A stretch of 13,349 nucleotides of DNA from an uncultured Bacillaceae bacterium (GTDB lineage Bacteria > Bacillota > Bacilli > Caldalkalibacillales > Caldalkalibacillaceae), in assembly GCA_937967685.1 (NCBI GenBank), contig CALBTX010000219.1, positions 1 to 13,349 on the forward strand, written 5' to 3'. This document shows positions 7,455 to 13,229 of this stretch, one piece after another (position 1 is the first letter of the stretch; the number at the start of each line of letters is the position of its first letter). A program made the position numbers and the translations under genes. Under the pieces are notes generated by a model. That model saw nothing but the letters and a program-made list of their open reading frames with translations, had not been told where the DNA came from and did no database searches.

Positions 7455-7485
7455 TGTATGGAAAAGGGGCTTAAATCACATTATA
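7455..7485 (+). promoter_or_regulatory. Candidate sigma-G promoter of the SASP gene
   Basis: TGTATG (7455-7460), an 18-bp spacer and CATTATA (7479-7485) resemble the forespore sigma-G consensus. The -10 box is about 30 bases before the ATG at 7516. SASP genes of this class are known sigma-G targets in B. subtilis, which supports the assignment. Confidence 0.6.
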
Positions 7486-7515
7486 AGACTACTTCATTGG
7501 AGGGAGGTGAAACAC

Positions 7516-7743
7516 ATGGCTCAAAATCAAAACAACAGAAGCAGAAATACGAATCAATTGCTTGTTCCCGGTGTTCAACAAGCTTTGGATCAAATGAAAT
7601 TTGAAATCGCTCAAGAGTTTGGTGTCAACCTTGGAGCTGAAACAACTTCCCGAGCTAACGGTTCTGTCGGAGGAGAGATCACTAAGCGTCTTGTCCGACA
7701 AGCTCAAAGCCAAATGAGCGCTCAACAACCTCCTCAACAATAA
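7516..7743 (+). CDS. sspA: Alpha/beta-type small acid-soluble spore protein (SASP)
   Basis: This 75-residue protein coats spore DNA in the forespore, shifting it toward an A-like form and protecting it from UV and heat, and is degraded by the GPR protease at germination. Family hallmarks are LLVPGVQQALDQMKFEIAQEFGV in the first helix, with the GPR cleavage region around KFEIAQEFG, and the second helix signature GSVGGEITKRLVRQAQSQM. The N-terminus (AQNQNNRSRNTN) is Asn/Gln/Arg-rich and the tail is Gln/Pro-rich. The start is clear: a very strong site AGGGAGGTGA at 7501-7510 lies five bases before the ATG. The reading frame is open upstream, but that extension has no merit. It is monocistronic, with a sigma-G-like promoter and a strong terminator. 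Its place downstream of thiI matches sspA of B. subtilis; the symbol rests on that and is less certain than the family. Confidence 0.95.
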   Translation: MAQNQNNRSRNTNQLLVPGVQQALDQMKFEIAQEFGVNLGAETTSRANGSVGGEITKRLVRQAQSQMSAQQPPQQ

Positions 7744-7769
7744 TGCAAATTTCATATTATGGATCAACC

Positions 7770-7800
7770 AGAGCCAGCCTCAGGCTGGCTCTTTGTTGTT
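7770..7800 (+). terminator. Rho-independent terminator of the SASP gene
   Basis: AGAGCCAGCC (7770-7779) pairs perfectly with GGCTGGCTCT (7783-7792) around the loop TCA, followed by TTGTTGTT. The GC-rich 10-bp stem should make a stable end for a highly expressed short mRNA. Confidence 0.92.
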
Positions 7801-7846
7801 TGGATGCAAATATTGTTGCCAATAATGAGGGTGAGGAGGGATGGAC

Positions 7847-8512
7847 ATGAAATACGTGCTGGCATTTCAGCTGGCTAACGTTTTTTTAGGCATCATCATC
7901 TGTTGGACCACTTTACGCATTACGATCCGTTTCAAACGGAAAGAGACGGATGAATTATTCAAGGTCCATGTTCAGGCCTGGTTCGGTTTAATACGCTTGC
8001 AGTTGAAGGTACCCGCCATCCAACTAGCGGATGATTTTCCGGGTATGCAGTTTGCAACCGAACTGGAAAGTCCTCAGGAAGCATTGGATCAAAAAAAAGA
8101 GAAGATCAACCCTCAAACATTGTTCCAGTTTCAAAAATGGCTTCGTACCTTACGACAGCGCATTCATGAACTGCATCAGATCATGAAAAAGTTTTTAAAA
8201 ACCATCCGAGTGGAACGTTTTGAATGGGTTTCGGAAATCGGAACGGGTGACGCGGCTGAAACGGGTGTTTTGACAGGTATTTGCTGGGGTGTCAAAACAA
8301 GTATTTTGGGTCTTATTCGTTCTTTCTTCACACTGAATACGATGCCCCGGGTGTTGATCCATCCGGATTTTCAACATCAAACGTTTGAAACGGAAGTTGT
8401 ATGTATGATGAAGATGAGAATTGGACAAGCTATTTTAGCAGGATTACGTATACTTTTAAATCTGAGGAAAAGGCGTGATAATAAATGGCAGAGCACCCTA
8501 TTCAAGGCTTGA
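7847..8512 (+). CDS. ytfI: DUF2953 protein (YtfI-like), membrane-anchored
   Basis: This 221-residue protein belongs to the DUF2953 group, of which B. subtilis YtfI is an example. It opens with one membrane segment (KYVLAFQLANVFLGIIICW, about residues 2-20), followed by a basic strand-rich stretch (RITIRFKRKE) and the WFGLIRLQLKVP motif typical of the family. The second half contains RVERFEWVSEIGTGDAAETGVLTGICWG, split across residues of about 124-151, matching the conserved core. The ATG at 7847 is preferred to 7841 because AGGAGG at 7834-7839 is only one base from the first but seven from the second. The 3' end overlaps gerW by 28 bases, implying translational coupling. Family members co-occur with gerW in sporeformers, so a forespore or spore membrane role beside GerW is inferred. 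Its biochemical activity is unknown. Confidence 0.85.
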   Translation: MKYVLAFQLANVFLGIIICWTTLRITIRFKRKETDELFKVHVQAWFGLIRLQLKVPAIQLADDFPGMQFATELESPQEALDQKKEKINPQTLFQFQKWLRTLRQRIHELHQIMKKFLKTIRVERFEWVSEIGTGDAAETGVLTGICWGVKTSILGLIRSFFTLNTMPRVLIHPDFQHQTFETEVVCMMKMRIGQAILAGLRILLNLRKRRDNKWQSTLFKA

Positions 8513-8940
8513 TGAAAACGGCCATGGAAAACTTGAAAGAAATGGTTGACGTCAATACAATCGTTGGCGATCCGGTTGAGACCCCCGATGGCAGTGTCAT
8601 TGTGCCCGTTTCGAAAGTCGGTTTTGGTTTTGCCGCGGGCGGCAGTGAATTTGAAACAGCCGACAATACGTCTTCCGCTGGAAACGGCGGTTCATCTGCC
8701 GGTGATCTTCCTTTCGGCGGCGGCAGCGGCGGCGGTGTTTCCATCACGCCGATGGCTTTCTTAATCGTTAATGCCAACGGCATCAAAATGCTGCATATTG
8801 ATGGACAGACTCATTTATATGAACGGATATTGGAATCCACGCCTCAATTTGTGGAAAAAATCCAAAACATGCTTGGCAAAAATAAAAAGGAAAAAGTGAA
8901 AAGGAATCATGAGCCGGATATAGAAGATCTAGACGTGTAG
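8485..8940 (+). CDS. gerW: GerW family sporulation/germination protein (YtfJ)
   Basis: This 151-residue protein matches the GerW/YtfJ family, needed for normal germination of spores with L-alanine in B. subtilis. The family signature begins at HPIQGLMKTAMENLKEMVDVNTIVGDPV (residues 4-31) and continues with PDGSVIVPVSKVGFGFAAGGSEF. A Gly/Ser-rich linker (about 65-84, including FGGGSGGG) separates this from the C-terminal part ITPMAFLIVNANGIKMLHID. The tail is highly charged (KNKKEKVKRNHEPDIEDLDV). There is no signal peptide. The start at 8485 lies inside the end of the DUF2953 gene, with AAAAGGCGTGAT ahead of it as ribosome binding site. The pair forms one operon closed by a strong terminator; I see no convincing sigma-F or sigma-G promoter directly ahead of the pair, so its control is left open. 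Confidence 0.93.
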   Translation: MAEHPIQGLMKTAMENLKEMVDVNTIVGDPVETPDGSVIVPVSKVGFGFAAGGSEFETADNTSSAGNGGSSAGDLPFGGGSGGGVSITPMAFLIVNANGIKMLHIDGQTHLYERILESTPQFVEKIQNMLGKNKKEKVKRNHEPDIEDLDV

Positions 8941-8945
8941 ATCTT
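8924..8945 (+). repeat. 8-bp inverted repeat across the gerW stop codon
   Basis: AAGATCTA (8924-8931) and TAGATCTT (8938-8945) form a perfect inverted repeat around a six-base loop. The right arm contains the TAG stop and its last two bases are shared with the terminator stem that begins at 8944. Confidence 0.7.
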
Positions 8946-8983
8946 GTGTTGGGTGATCTTCGCTCAACACAATTTTTATTTTT
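8944..8983 (+). terminator. Rho-independent terminator of the DUF2953-gerW operon
   Basis: The arm at 8944-8955 pairs with 8961-8972 around ATCTT, anchored by TTGTGTTG and CAACACAA with two G-U pairs nearer the loop. It is followed by TTTTTATTTTT (8973-8983). Confidence 0.93.
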
Positions 8984-9066
8984 CTGCCAGTCATGTTTTA
9001 ATACATATAGAGACTGTTTGTACATAGGGGATATATCGAGGATGTTTAAATGAGGGGGAGGACGTT

Positions 9067-10047
9067 TTGGAAGTTGCACGGCAGGCGACAATAGAAAAAT
9101 TTTTTCACATATTGGATGAAAGCAGTACATACATTGCCGAACAATTTCAAAAAAGTTATTTGGAAGCGCTGATTGATACAGCCGAGAGCATGTTTCAGCA
9201 GGAATTCGTTTTGCCAGGAACCGCTGAACAGAAAACGAAGTTAGAAAATCTTTATCGCTCTTATCCTTATCAACGATTAACGCGGGAAGAACGCAGAAGA
9301 TCCTTCCAGCTGGCCATGCTCAAGGGAATGAAAGACCAAGCCGTACCTGGGACAGGGGTGACACCGGATGCGGTATGTATGTTTATCGCCTATCTGGCCA
9401 AACAACTGAGCAGGCCGCAATCGATTTATGATCCGGCTGTAGGCAGCGGCAATTTGCTGACGTGTGTCATGAATCAGTATGAGAACGCTGTGCAAGGATG
9501 GGGCACGGAAGTAGATGCTTTAACGATTCGTCTGGCTTATGCCAATGCTAATTTGCAACACCAATCCGTGGAATTATATCATCAAGATTGCCTAAAGAAC
9601 GAACATGTGCCTGTGACAGATCTGATTGTCTGTGATTTGCCTGTGGGGATGTATCCAGATGAACAAACGGGGAAAATGTTTGAAATGTATGCGGATGACC
9701 ATCCTGCATATACCCATCATCTGATCATTGAGAAATCGTTGCAGATGTGCCGAGAAGGAGGCTATCAGATCTTTCTGATCCCTAACACGCTGTTTACCGA
9801 ACCCGGGGCGGATAAGCTGCGCGAATTGATTCGCCGCAGTGCTTTGATTCAAGCTGTTCTGCAACTTCCGCAGAGCTTGTTTCGGGAAGGCAGCGTCCAG
9901 AAAAGCATCTTTATCTTACAGAAAAAAGGCCGCGGTGTCCAAGCGCCTAAGCAGACATTAATGGCTCAATTGCCTTCATTTAAGGACGGCTATCAAATGA
10001 GCCGCATCTTGGGACAAATCCGGGATTGGCTGAAGGAGAATAAATGA
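9067..10047 (+). CDS. ytxK: YtxK-type class I SAM-dependent methyltransferase-like protein
   Basis: This 326-residue protein has the fold of N6-adenine DNA methylases. A helical N-terminal part (1-95) precedes motif X-like GVTPDAVCMFIAYL and motif I YDPAVGSGNL (121-130); the acidic SAM contact fits GWGTEVDALTIRLAYANA. At the motif IV position, where DNA amino-methylases have NPPY or a close variant, it has DLPVGMYP (190-197), so the catalytic Asn-Pro-Pro-Tyr is not conserved. It matches my memory of B. subtilis YtxK, which lies near tpx and ackA. No specificity subunit or endonuclease is nearby, so it is not a restriction-modification enzyme in any visible way. The start is TTG at 9067 with a GGGGGAGGA site just upstream (9054-9062). 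It is followed after 16 bases by an EcsC-family gene, indicating co-transcription. The real substrate is unknown. Confidence 0.85.
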   Translation: MEVARQATIEKFFHILDESSTYIAEQFQKSYLEALIDTAESMFQQEFVLPGTAEQKTKLENLYRSYPYQRLTREERRRSFQLAMLKGMKDQAVPGTGVTPDAVCMFIAYLAKQLSRPQSIYDPAVGSGNLLTCVMNQYENAVQGWGTEVDALTIRLAYANANLQHQSVELYHQDCLKNEHVPVTDLIVCDLPVGMYPDEQTGKMFEMYADDHPAYTHHLIIEKSLQMCREGGYQIFLIPNTLFTEPGADKLRELIRRSALIQAVLQLPQSLFREGSVQKSIFILQKKGRGVQAPKQTLMAQLPSFKDGYQMSRILGQIRDWLKENK

Positions 10048-10063
10048 AGCGGAGGGCTGGCTG

Positions 10064-10918
10064 ATGAATGCAGAACAATATCAACAAATCGTTGAGAACT
10101 GGTTGAATGAAATGCCGGATGAACGACACACTCAAGCGGAAAAAGGCTCAACCGATTTCACGTTTGTCAAGCGGACCGAAATAGACCAATGGTTTTCCAC
10201 ATGGCTGCAACAACTTCCTGAATCACAGAAACGGACGATGATGGAAGGACTGGATCAGCTGCTATTGTATTTAACAAGGTTTTTTCAAAGAACGTCACGC
10301 TGCCAGACCATTGAGAACAACATATTGCGACAGGCCCGCCTTTTTCAGGAGCAGCTGACAACCATCGAAGATATGAGGCATTTGAAATTTCATCAACTCG
10401 AATATATGGAAGAACAGTTTAAACAGAAATACGCTGCATATGCCCTTGCTCAAGGGGGACTGGCTGGATTGGGCCGCCCGATCTTCCTGCTTCTTGATTT
10501 TCCCGCCCTGCTGACCATTAATTTAAATGTGGTGCAGTACATAGCGGGCGTTTATGGTCACTCATTGAAAAACCCCGGTGAACAAATCCTGGCTTTAAAA
10601 GTACTGCATGCCGCTTCATTACCTAAAACGTATCGCAGGCCTGCCTGGGAATGGTTGATGGACCAATATGACCGGGAAAATGATTTAAACTTATACGTGC
10701 AGGAAAACGGGACGATGATTCAACCGGAATGGTTGGAAACAATCGCCAAACAGTGCGTGAAGACGATGCTGCTTTACGGCATGAACAAAACAACGCGAAA
10801 GAACTTTTCGCTATTGGGGATTGCTTTGGGTGCCAACAGCAATTATCGATTTACCAAACAAGTTGGAGAATTTGTTTCCCACTTTTACCGTTACCGTCAC
10901 TTGGCGGAAAAAGTTTGA
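10064..10918 (+). CDS. EcsC family protein
   Basis: This 284-residue protein is recognised by the EcsC core in its second half: AYALAQGGLAGLGRPIFLLLDFPALLTINLN (about 126-157), followed by VVQYIAGVYGHSL and the GEQILALKVL helix. EcsC was first described as the third gene of the B. subtilis ecs ABC-transporter locus, but no ecsA or ecsB ABC-transporter gene lies here. The N-terminal 100 residues are charged and helical and look like a family-variable extension. The glycine-rich hydrophobic stretch could associate with membrane, but no clear signal peptide is present. The ATG at 10064 has GGAGGG at 10051-10056. It forms a tight pair with the ytxK-type gene. No terminator is evident immediately after it; the following spacer holds a tandem repeat. 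The molecular function is unknown. Confidence 0.85.
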   Translation: MNAEQYQQIVENWLNEMPDERHTQAEKGSTDFTFVKRTEIDQWFSTWLQQLPESQKRTMMEGLDQLLLYLTRFFQRTSRCQTIENNILRQARLFQEQLTTIEDMRHLKFHQLEYMEEQFKQKYAAYALAQGGLAGLGRPIFLLLDFPALLTINLNVVQYIAGVYGHSLKNPGEQILALKVLHAASLPKTYRRPAWEWLMDQYDRENDLNLYVQENGTMIQPEWLETIAKQCVKTMLLYGMNKTTRKNFSLLGIALGANSNYRFTKQVGEFVSHFYRYRHLAEKV

Positions 10919-10950
10919 CACCAGTGTCCGAACGTAAATTGTTAATATGT

Positions 10951-11040
10951 ATGTTCATGAATGTTTGTGTATATTCATGTATGTGAGTGTATGTTCATGT
11001 ATGTGAGTGTATGTTCATGAATGTTTATGTAAAATGTTCA
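10951..11040 (+). repeat. Tandem array of four 20-bp units plus a partial copy
   Basis: Four units with an exact 20-bp period occupy 10951-10970, 10971-10990, 10991-11010 and 11011-11030, with a decayed half copy at 11031-11040 ending in ATGTTCA. The units share A-T-(G/A)-TTCATG-(A/T)-ATGT. Units 1 and 4 differ from each other at one base, as do units 2 and 3, giving an A-B-B-A order. Units 1 and 4 contain the palindrome TTCATGAA, 60 bp apart. The array is TG-rich and almost free of C on the + strand. It lies in the spacer between the EcsC-family gene and moaB. It is not a CRISPR, since there are no unique spacers. Confidence 0.9.
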
Positions 11041-11101
11041 GTCGAGAATGATTAGACGAACGCTTATAGGAAATCCATGATAAAGAAAGGGAGAGGCGCT
11101 T

Positions 11102-11614
11102 ATGGGTGTGCTGGAACATAAACAAGAAGCACCGGATCATGTTTCCTGCATGGTGATCACAGTTTCAGATACGCGGACAAAGGAAACGGATAAAAGCGGA
11201 AAACTGATGCAAGCGCTTTTGGAAAGAGAAGGTCATTTCCTCGCGGCTTACGAGATTGTACCAGACGAACCGCAGCGCATACAGCAAGCAATTCAATCCG
11301 GGGTGGAAGACGAACCCGTTGAAGTGATATTGCTGAATGGCGGTACAGGGATTGCAGCCAGGGATACGACATATGAAACCGTGAAAATGCTTTTGGATAA
11401 AGAAATGCCTGGATTCGGAGAACTGTTTCGCTATCTAAGTTATGTTGAAGATATCGGTTCAGCGGCCATTTTAAGCCGAGCTGTCGCCGGCACCATCAAG
11501 GGGAAGGCCGTCTTTTCCACCCCTGGTTCCAGCGGGGCGGTGCGCTTGGCCATGAATAAACTGATTTTGCCCGAACTGGGCCATGTCGTCCGAGAATTGC
11601 GAAAAGACAAGTAA
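11102..11614 (+). CDS. moaB: Molybdenum cofactor biosynthesis protein MoaB (MogA/MoaB family)
   Basis: This 170-residue protein belongs to the MogA/MoaB family, whose active members adenylylate molybdopterin before molybdenum insertion. Landmarks are the strand CMVITVSDTR (16-25), KSGKLMQALLEREGH (31-45), the nucleotide-binding loop LLNGGTGIAARDTTYE (77-92), and PGSSGAVRLAMNKLILPELGH (141-161). Length is normal for the family. The ATG has an extended purine-rich site (AAAGGGAGAGG around 11085-11095). It stands apart from other molybdenum cofactor genes: none of moaA, moaC, moeA or a molybdate transporter is in the window, which also agrees with the position of moaB in B. subtilis beside argG, argH and ackA. 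The upstream spacer contains the 20-bp repeat array; I see no convincing promoter there. Confidence 0.93.
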   Translation: MGVLEHKQEAPDHVSCMVITVSDTRTKETDKSGKLMQALLEREGHFLAAYEIVPDEPQRIQQAIQSGVEDEPVEVILLNGGTGIAARDTTYETVKMLLDKEMPGFGELFRYLSYVEDIGSAAILSRAVAGTIKGKAVFSTPGSSGAVRLAMNKLILPELGHVVRELRKDK

Positions 11615-11659
11615 GGAAAGAACATAAGCGGAAAGTTCATAACCGGAAAAGTTCGTCCA
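11615..11659 (+). repeat. Three degenerate 15-bp direct repeats after moaB
   Basis: Three adjacent units start GGAAAG or GGAAAA: GGAAAGAACATAAGC (11615), GGAAAGTTCATAACC (11630) and GGAAAAGTTCGTCC (11645). The first two have an exact 15-bp period with three mismatches. They start directly after the moaB stop. No T-run or stem that would make a terminator is visible; their role is unknown and they could be slippage products. Confidence 0.5.
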
Positions 11660-11806
11660 GGCCAGAATTTTTTGCTCCTGATGATTGAACTGCCTCTTTT
11701 TAGGGAATAAAGGTTAGTAAAAAGTTGTCCACAAAATAGCTGGCATGAAAAATACACAGCGAAACTTTTGCTTAACCGTTCATTGACGAAAAGGAGGGGT
11801 TCAACG

Positions 11807-12205
11807 ATGATGAATCATGACATGTATTCCTCAAAATTGGAAAATCGGACTTTGGCCAGTCCAAGATCAGCGAATGTTAACCCGCCCGATTCTATCTCCT
11901 GCTTGTATAAGTTTAAGGACATCGAAGATTTGATCAGCTTGGCTTATCGGTTACCTCAGCCTTTTTTCGATACGAAAATTTTGCGTATGGACGGGCTGTA
12001 TTATTTGGCGGTGTTATATCCGGAACAACGGATGGTACGCGGCAGCGACTCAGTGGAGGGTCTCATCTTGGAATTTGGCGAGCGCACGCAGGTGACGATC
12101 CATCGCCTCGAGGAGTACGGGAGGGTGATTCTGGCAGAAAATGCGATAGCCCGATTGAGGAATATTTTTGCACCACGTACTGAACCGACCAGCGTTGAAC
12201 TGTAA
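11807..12205 (+). CDS. MecA C-terminal-domain-like protein (possible ClpC adaptor, short form)
   Basis: This 132-residue protein has an unmatched, low-complexity N-terminal 28 residues followed by a domain resembling the C-terminal half of the adaptor MecA. Key segments are LYKFKDIEDLISLAYRLPQ (33-51), the YYLAVLYPEQ strand (65-74), and LEFGERTQVTIHRLEEYGRV (88-107) with ENAIARLRNIF (111-121). In MecA of B. subtilis, about 218 residues, this C-terminal domain binds the ClpC unfoldase while the separate N-terminal domain binds substrates such as ComK. That N-terminal domain is missing here, and the open frame does not extend upstream to contain it. The start at 11807 follows AGGAGG at 11792-11797 with normal spacing; a TTG at 11768 in frame has no good site. 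A strong terminator follows. It could be a ClpC-binding regulator or an adaptor with a different recruiting tail; both are inference. Confidence 0.7.
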   Translation: MMNHDMYSSKLENRTLASPRSANVNPPDSISCLYKFKDIEDLISLAYRLPQPFFDTKILRMDGLYYLAVLYPEQRMVRGSDSVEGLILEFGERTQVTIHRLEEYGRVILAENAIARLRNIFAPRTEPTSVEL

Positions 12206-12232
12206 ACAGCGGAAACAAGTGGTGAACAACCG

Positions 12233-12266
12233 GCTTGTCATTTCAATGGAAATGGCGAGCTTTTTT
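12233..12266 (+). terminator. Rho-independent terminator of the MecA-like gene
   Basis: The arm at 12233-12244 (GCTTGTCATTTC) pairs with 12249-12260 around AATG, with two G-U pairs, and is followed by six T residues (12261-12266). Confidence 0.93.
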
Positions 12267-12267
12267 A

Positions 12268-12297
12268 TTGTGCCCATGATTTTTTATGGTATATGAT
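12268..12297 (+). promoter_or_regulatory. Candidate sigma-A promoter of the thioredoxin-fold gene
   Basis: TTGTGC (12268-12273) and TATGAT (12292-12297) are separated by 18 bp. The -10 box is good and the -35 keeps only TTG. It lies directly after the previous terminator and about 40 bases before the ATG. Confidence 0.4.
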
Positions 12298-12335
12298 TGA
12301 AAGATAAGGAACTATTTAAGCCGGGAGGGTTGATC

Positions 12336-12890
12336 ATGGACTTGAAAGATTGGTTTGCTAAAGGCATGACGCTGCAGGAATACATTGACAGCATGCAGGT
12401 GAACAAAGAAGAAATGATGAGTATTTACGAAAAATTTCGTTTGACTGACGCCGAACGTTCGTTTTTTGAACAATGGCGACCCAAAGCGTGGAAGGTGATT
12501 GTCCTTACAGCCGACTGGTGCGGGGATGCCATGCTTTGTGTACCGATTATGATGCACATCACCGAAGCCGCCGCCATGGATATGCGCCTGCTGATTCGTG
12601 ATGAAAACCTGGAGTTGATGGATCAATACTTGACGAACGGCAAATCACGCTCCATTCCGATCTTCATCTTTATTGATCAGGAAGGAAAAGAACAAGCCGT
12701 ATGGGGGCCTCGTGCTCCTGAAGTCCAGCAATTGATTGATGAAATGCGCAGCAAACTGCCGGATCAAGATGATCCGCGATTTGAAGAAGAGCAGAAACGA
12801 ATGTACAATTCTTTCAAACAGAAAGTGTTGACGGACACCGATTTGTGGCGCAGTGTCAGCCGTAGTGTCCAAGAAAGATTCGCCGTTTAA
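12336..12890 (+). CDS. Thioredoxin family protein with WCGDA active-site motif
   Basis: This 184-residue cytoplasmic protein has a helical N-terminal part (1-50) and a thioredoxin fold starting at WKVIVLTADWCGDAMLCVP (52-70). The cis-proline stands in RSIPIF (P108), followed by the strand FIFIDQEGKEQAVWGPRAPE (110-129). In place of the classical CxxC it has C62-G-D-A, with a second cysteine six positions later (C68), a pattern known from the thioredoxin_9-type group, where a single active-site cysteine followed by GDA is common. The tail (DPRFEEEQKRMYNSFKQKV) is charged and helical. The ATG at 12336 is preferred because GGGAGGG at 12323-12329 is well placed; the frame is open to a TTG at 12297 without a good site. 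It is alone in its transcription unit. A thiol-handling role is likely, but its partner is unknown. Confidence 0.85.
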   Translation: MDLKDWFAKGMTLQEYIDSMQVNKEEMMSIYEKFRLTDAERSFFEQWRPKAWKVIVLTADWCGDAMLCVPIMMHITEAAAMDMRLLIRDENLELMDQYLTNGKSRSIPIFIFIDQEGKEQAVWGPRAPEVQQLIDEMRSKLPDQDDPRFEEEQKRMYNSFKQKVLTDTDLWRSVSRSVQERFAV

Positions 12891-12981
12891 CAGTTGAATA
12901 TTCAAAGCGGCTTTTCTCACTGTTTCCAACAAATCTTTCCCATGTTCCTCTGAAGCTTTGCGAAATAAAAAGTCTCAACGC

Positions 12982-13012
12982 AAAAGGATCGGCTTAAGTG
13001 ACCGATCCTTTT
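12982..13012. terminator. Probable bidirectional terminator between convergent genes
   Basis: AAAAGGATCGG (12982-12992) pairs perfectly with CCGATCCTTTT (13002-13012) around a nine-base loop. The A-run and T-run at the two ends allow termination of the thioredoxin-fold gene on the + strand and of the small membrane-protein gene on the - strand. The T-runs are short (four bases). Confidence 0.7.
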
Positions 13013-13049
13013 AAACTTTGGACAAAGATCCGTTTGAATAGGTCAGGTT

Positions 13050-13229
13050 TTATTTGACGTTTCCTCCGACTTTCTTCCATCCTCGTTTTGTATCCAGGGT
13101 TCGTTCATAAGACTGTGTTGCTTTTTTCCTTGCGAAAAGCCTGACGATTTTGGCAGATATGCTACCCAAAAATGCGGTGCTGGCAATAATAAGAATGGAC
13201 ACTAAAATGAAATCCAAAAAATAATCCAT
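13050..13229 (-). CDS. Small single-pass membrane protein, unknown function
   Basis: This 59-residue ORF on the - strand encodes an N-terminal membrane segment (FLDFILVSILIIASTAFLGS, about residues 4-23) followed by a basic tail (AKIVRLFARKK, then ERTLDTKRGWKKVGGNVK). The positive charges after the segment suggest the tail lies in the cytoplasm. The proposed ATG has AAGGAG about 12 bases upstream, slightly far. The frame continues upstream to another ATG at 13316, but those extra 29 residues look like translated leader. TACAAT on the - strand at 13271-13266 could be a -10 box, with a poor -35. Supporting points are the convergent layout with a bidirectional terminator and the absence of any competing + strand gene. 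I do not recognise a family. Confidence 0.55.
   Translation of the reverse strand: MDYFLDFILVSILIIASTAFLGSISAKIVRLFARKKATQSYERTLDTKRGWKKVGGNVK

Noticed and set aside
7408..7515. N-terminal extension of the SASP gene
   Set aside because: The upstream in-frame codons cover the promoter and ribosome binding site; the strong AGGGAGGTGA at 7501-7510 fixes the start at 7516.
8502..8786. 94-codon open frame on the - strand within gerW
   Set aside because: Antisense shadow of gerW; Pro-rich composition comes from the complement of the Gly-rich linker.
9067..10047. Restriction-modification or BREX/DISARM-like defence locus
   Set aside because: The methylase-like gene lacks NPPY, and there is no nuclease, specificity subunit, helicase or ATPase gene nearby; it matches the chromosomal YtxK family.
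10729..10986. 85-codon open frame across the EcsC-family gene end and the repeat array
   Set aside because: It overlaps a well-supported gene in another frame, its end is translated repeat sequence, and it has no proper ribosome binding site.
10951..11040. CRISPR-like array
   Set aside because: Units are directly adjacent with a 20-bp period and no unique spacers, and there are no cas genes.
11076..11082. CATGATA before moaB as a sigma-G -10 box
   Set aside because: No matching -35 at 17-18 bp, and the start of transcription would fall inside the ribosome binding site.
11725..11733. TTGTCCACA, a DnaA-box-like 9-mer
   Set aside because: Single copy with one mismatch from TTATCCACA, no cluster of boxes, no dnaA/dnaN genes and no AT-rich unwinding element; likely chance.
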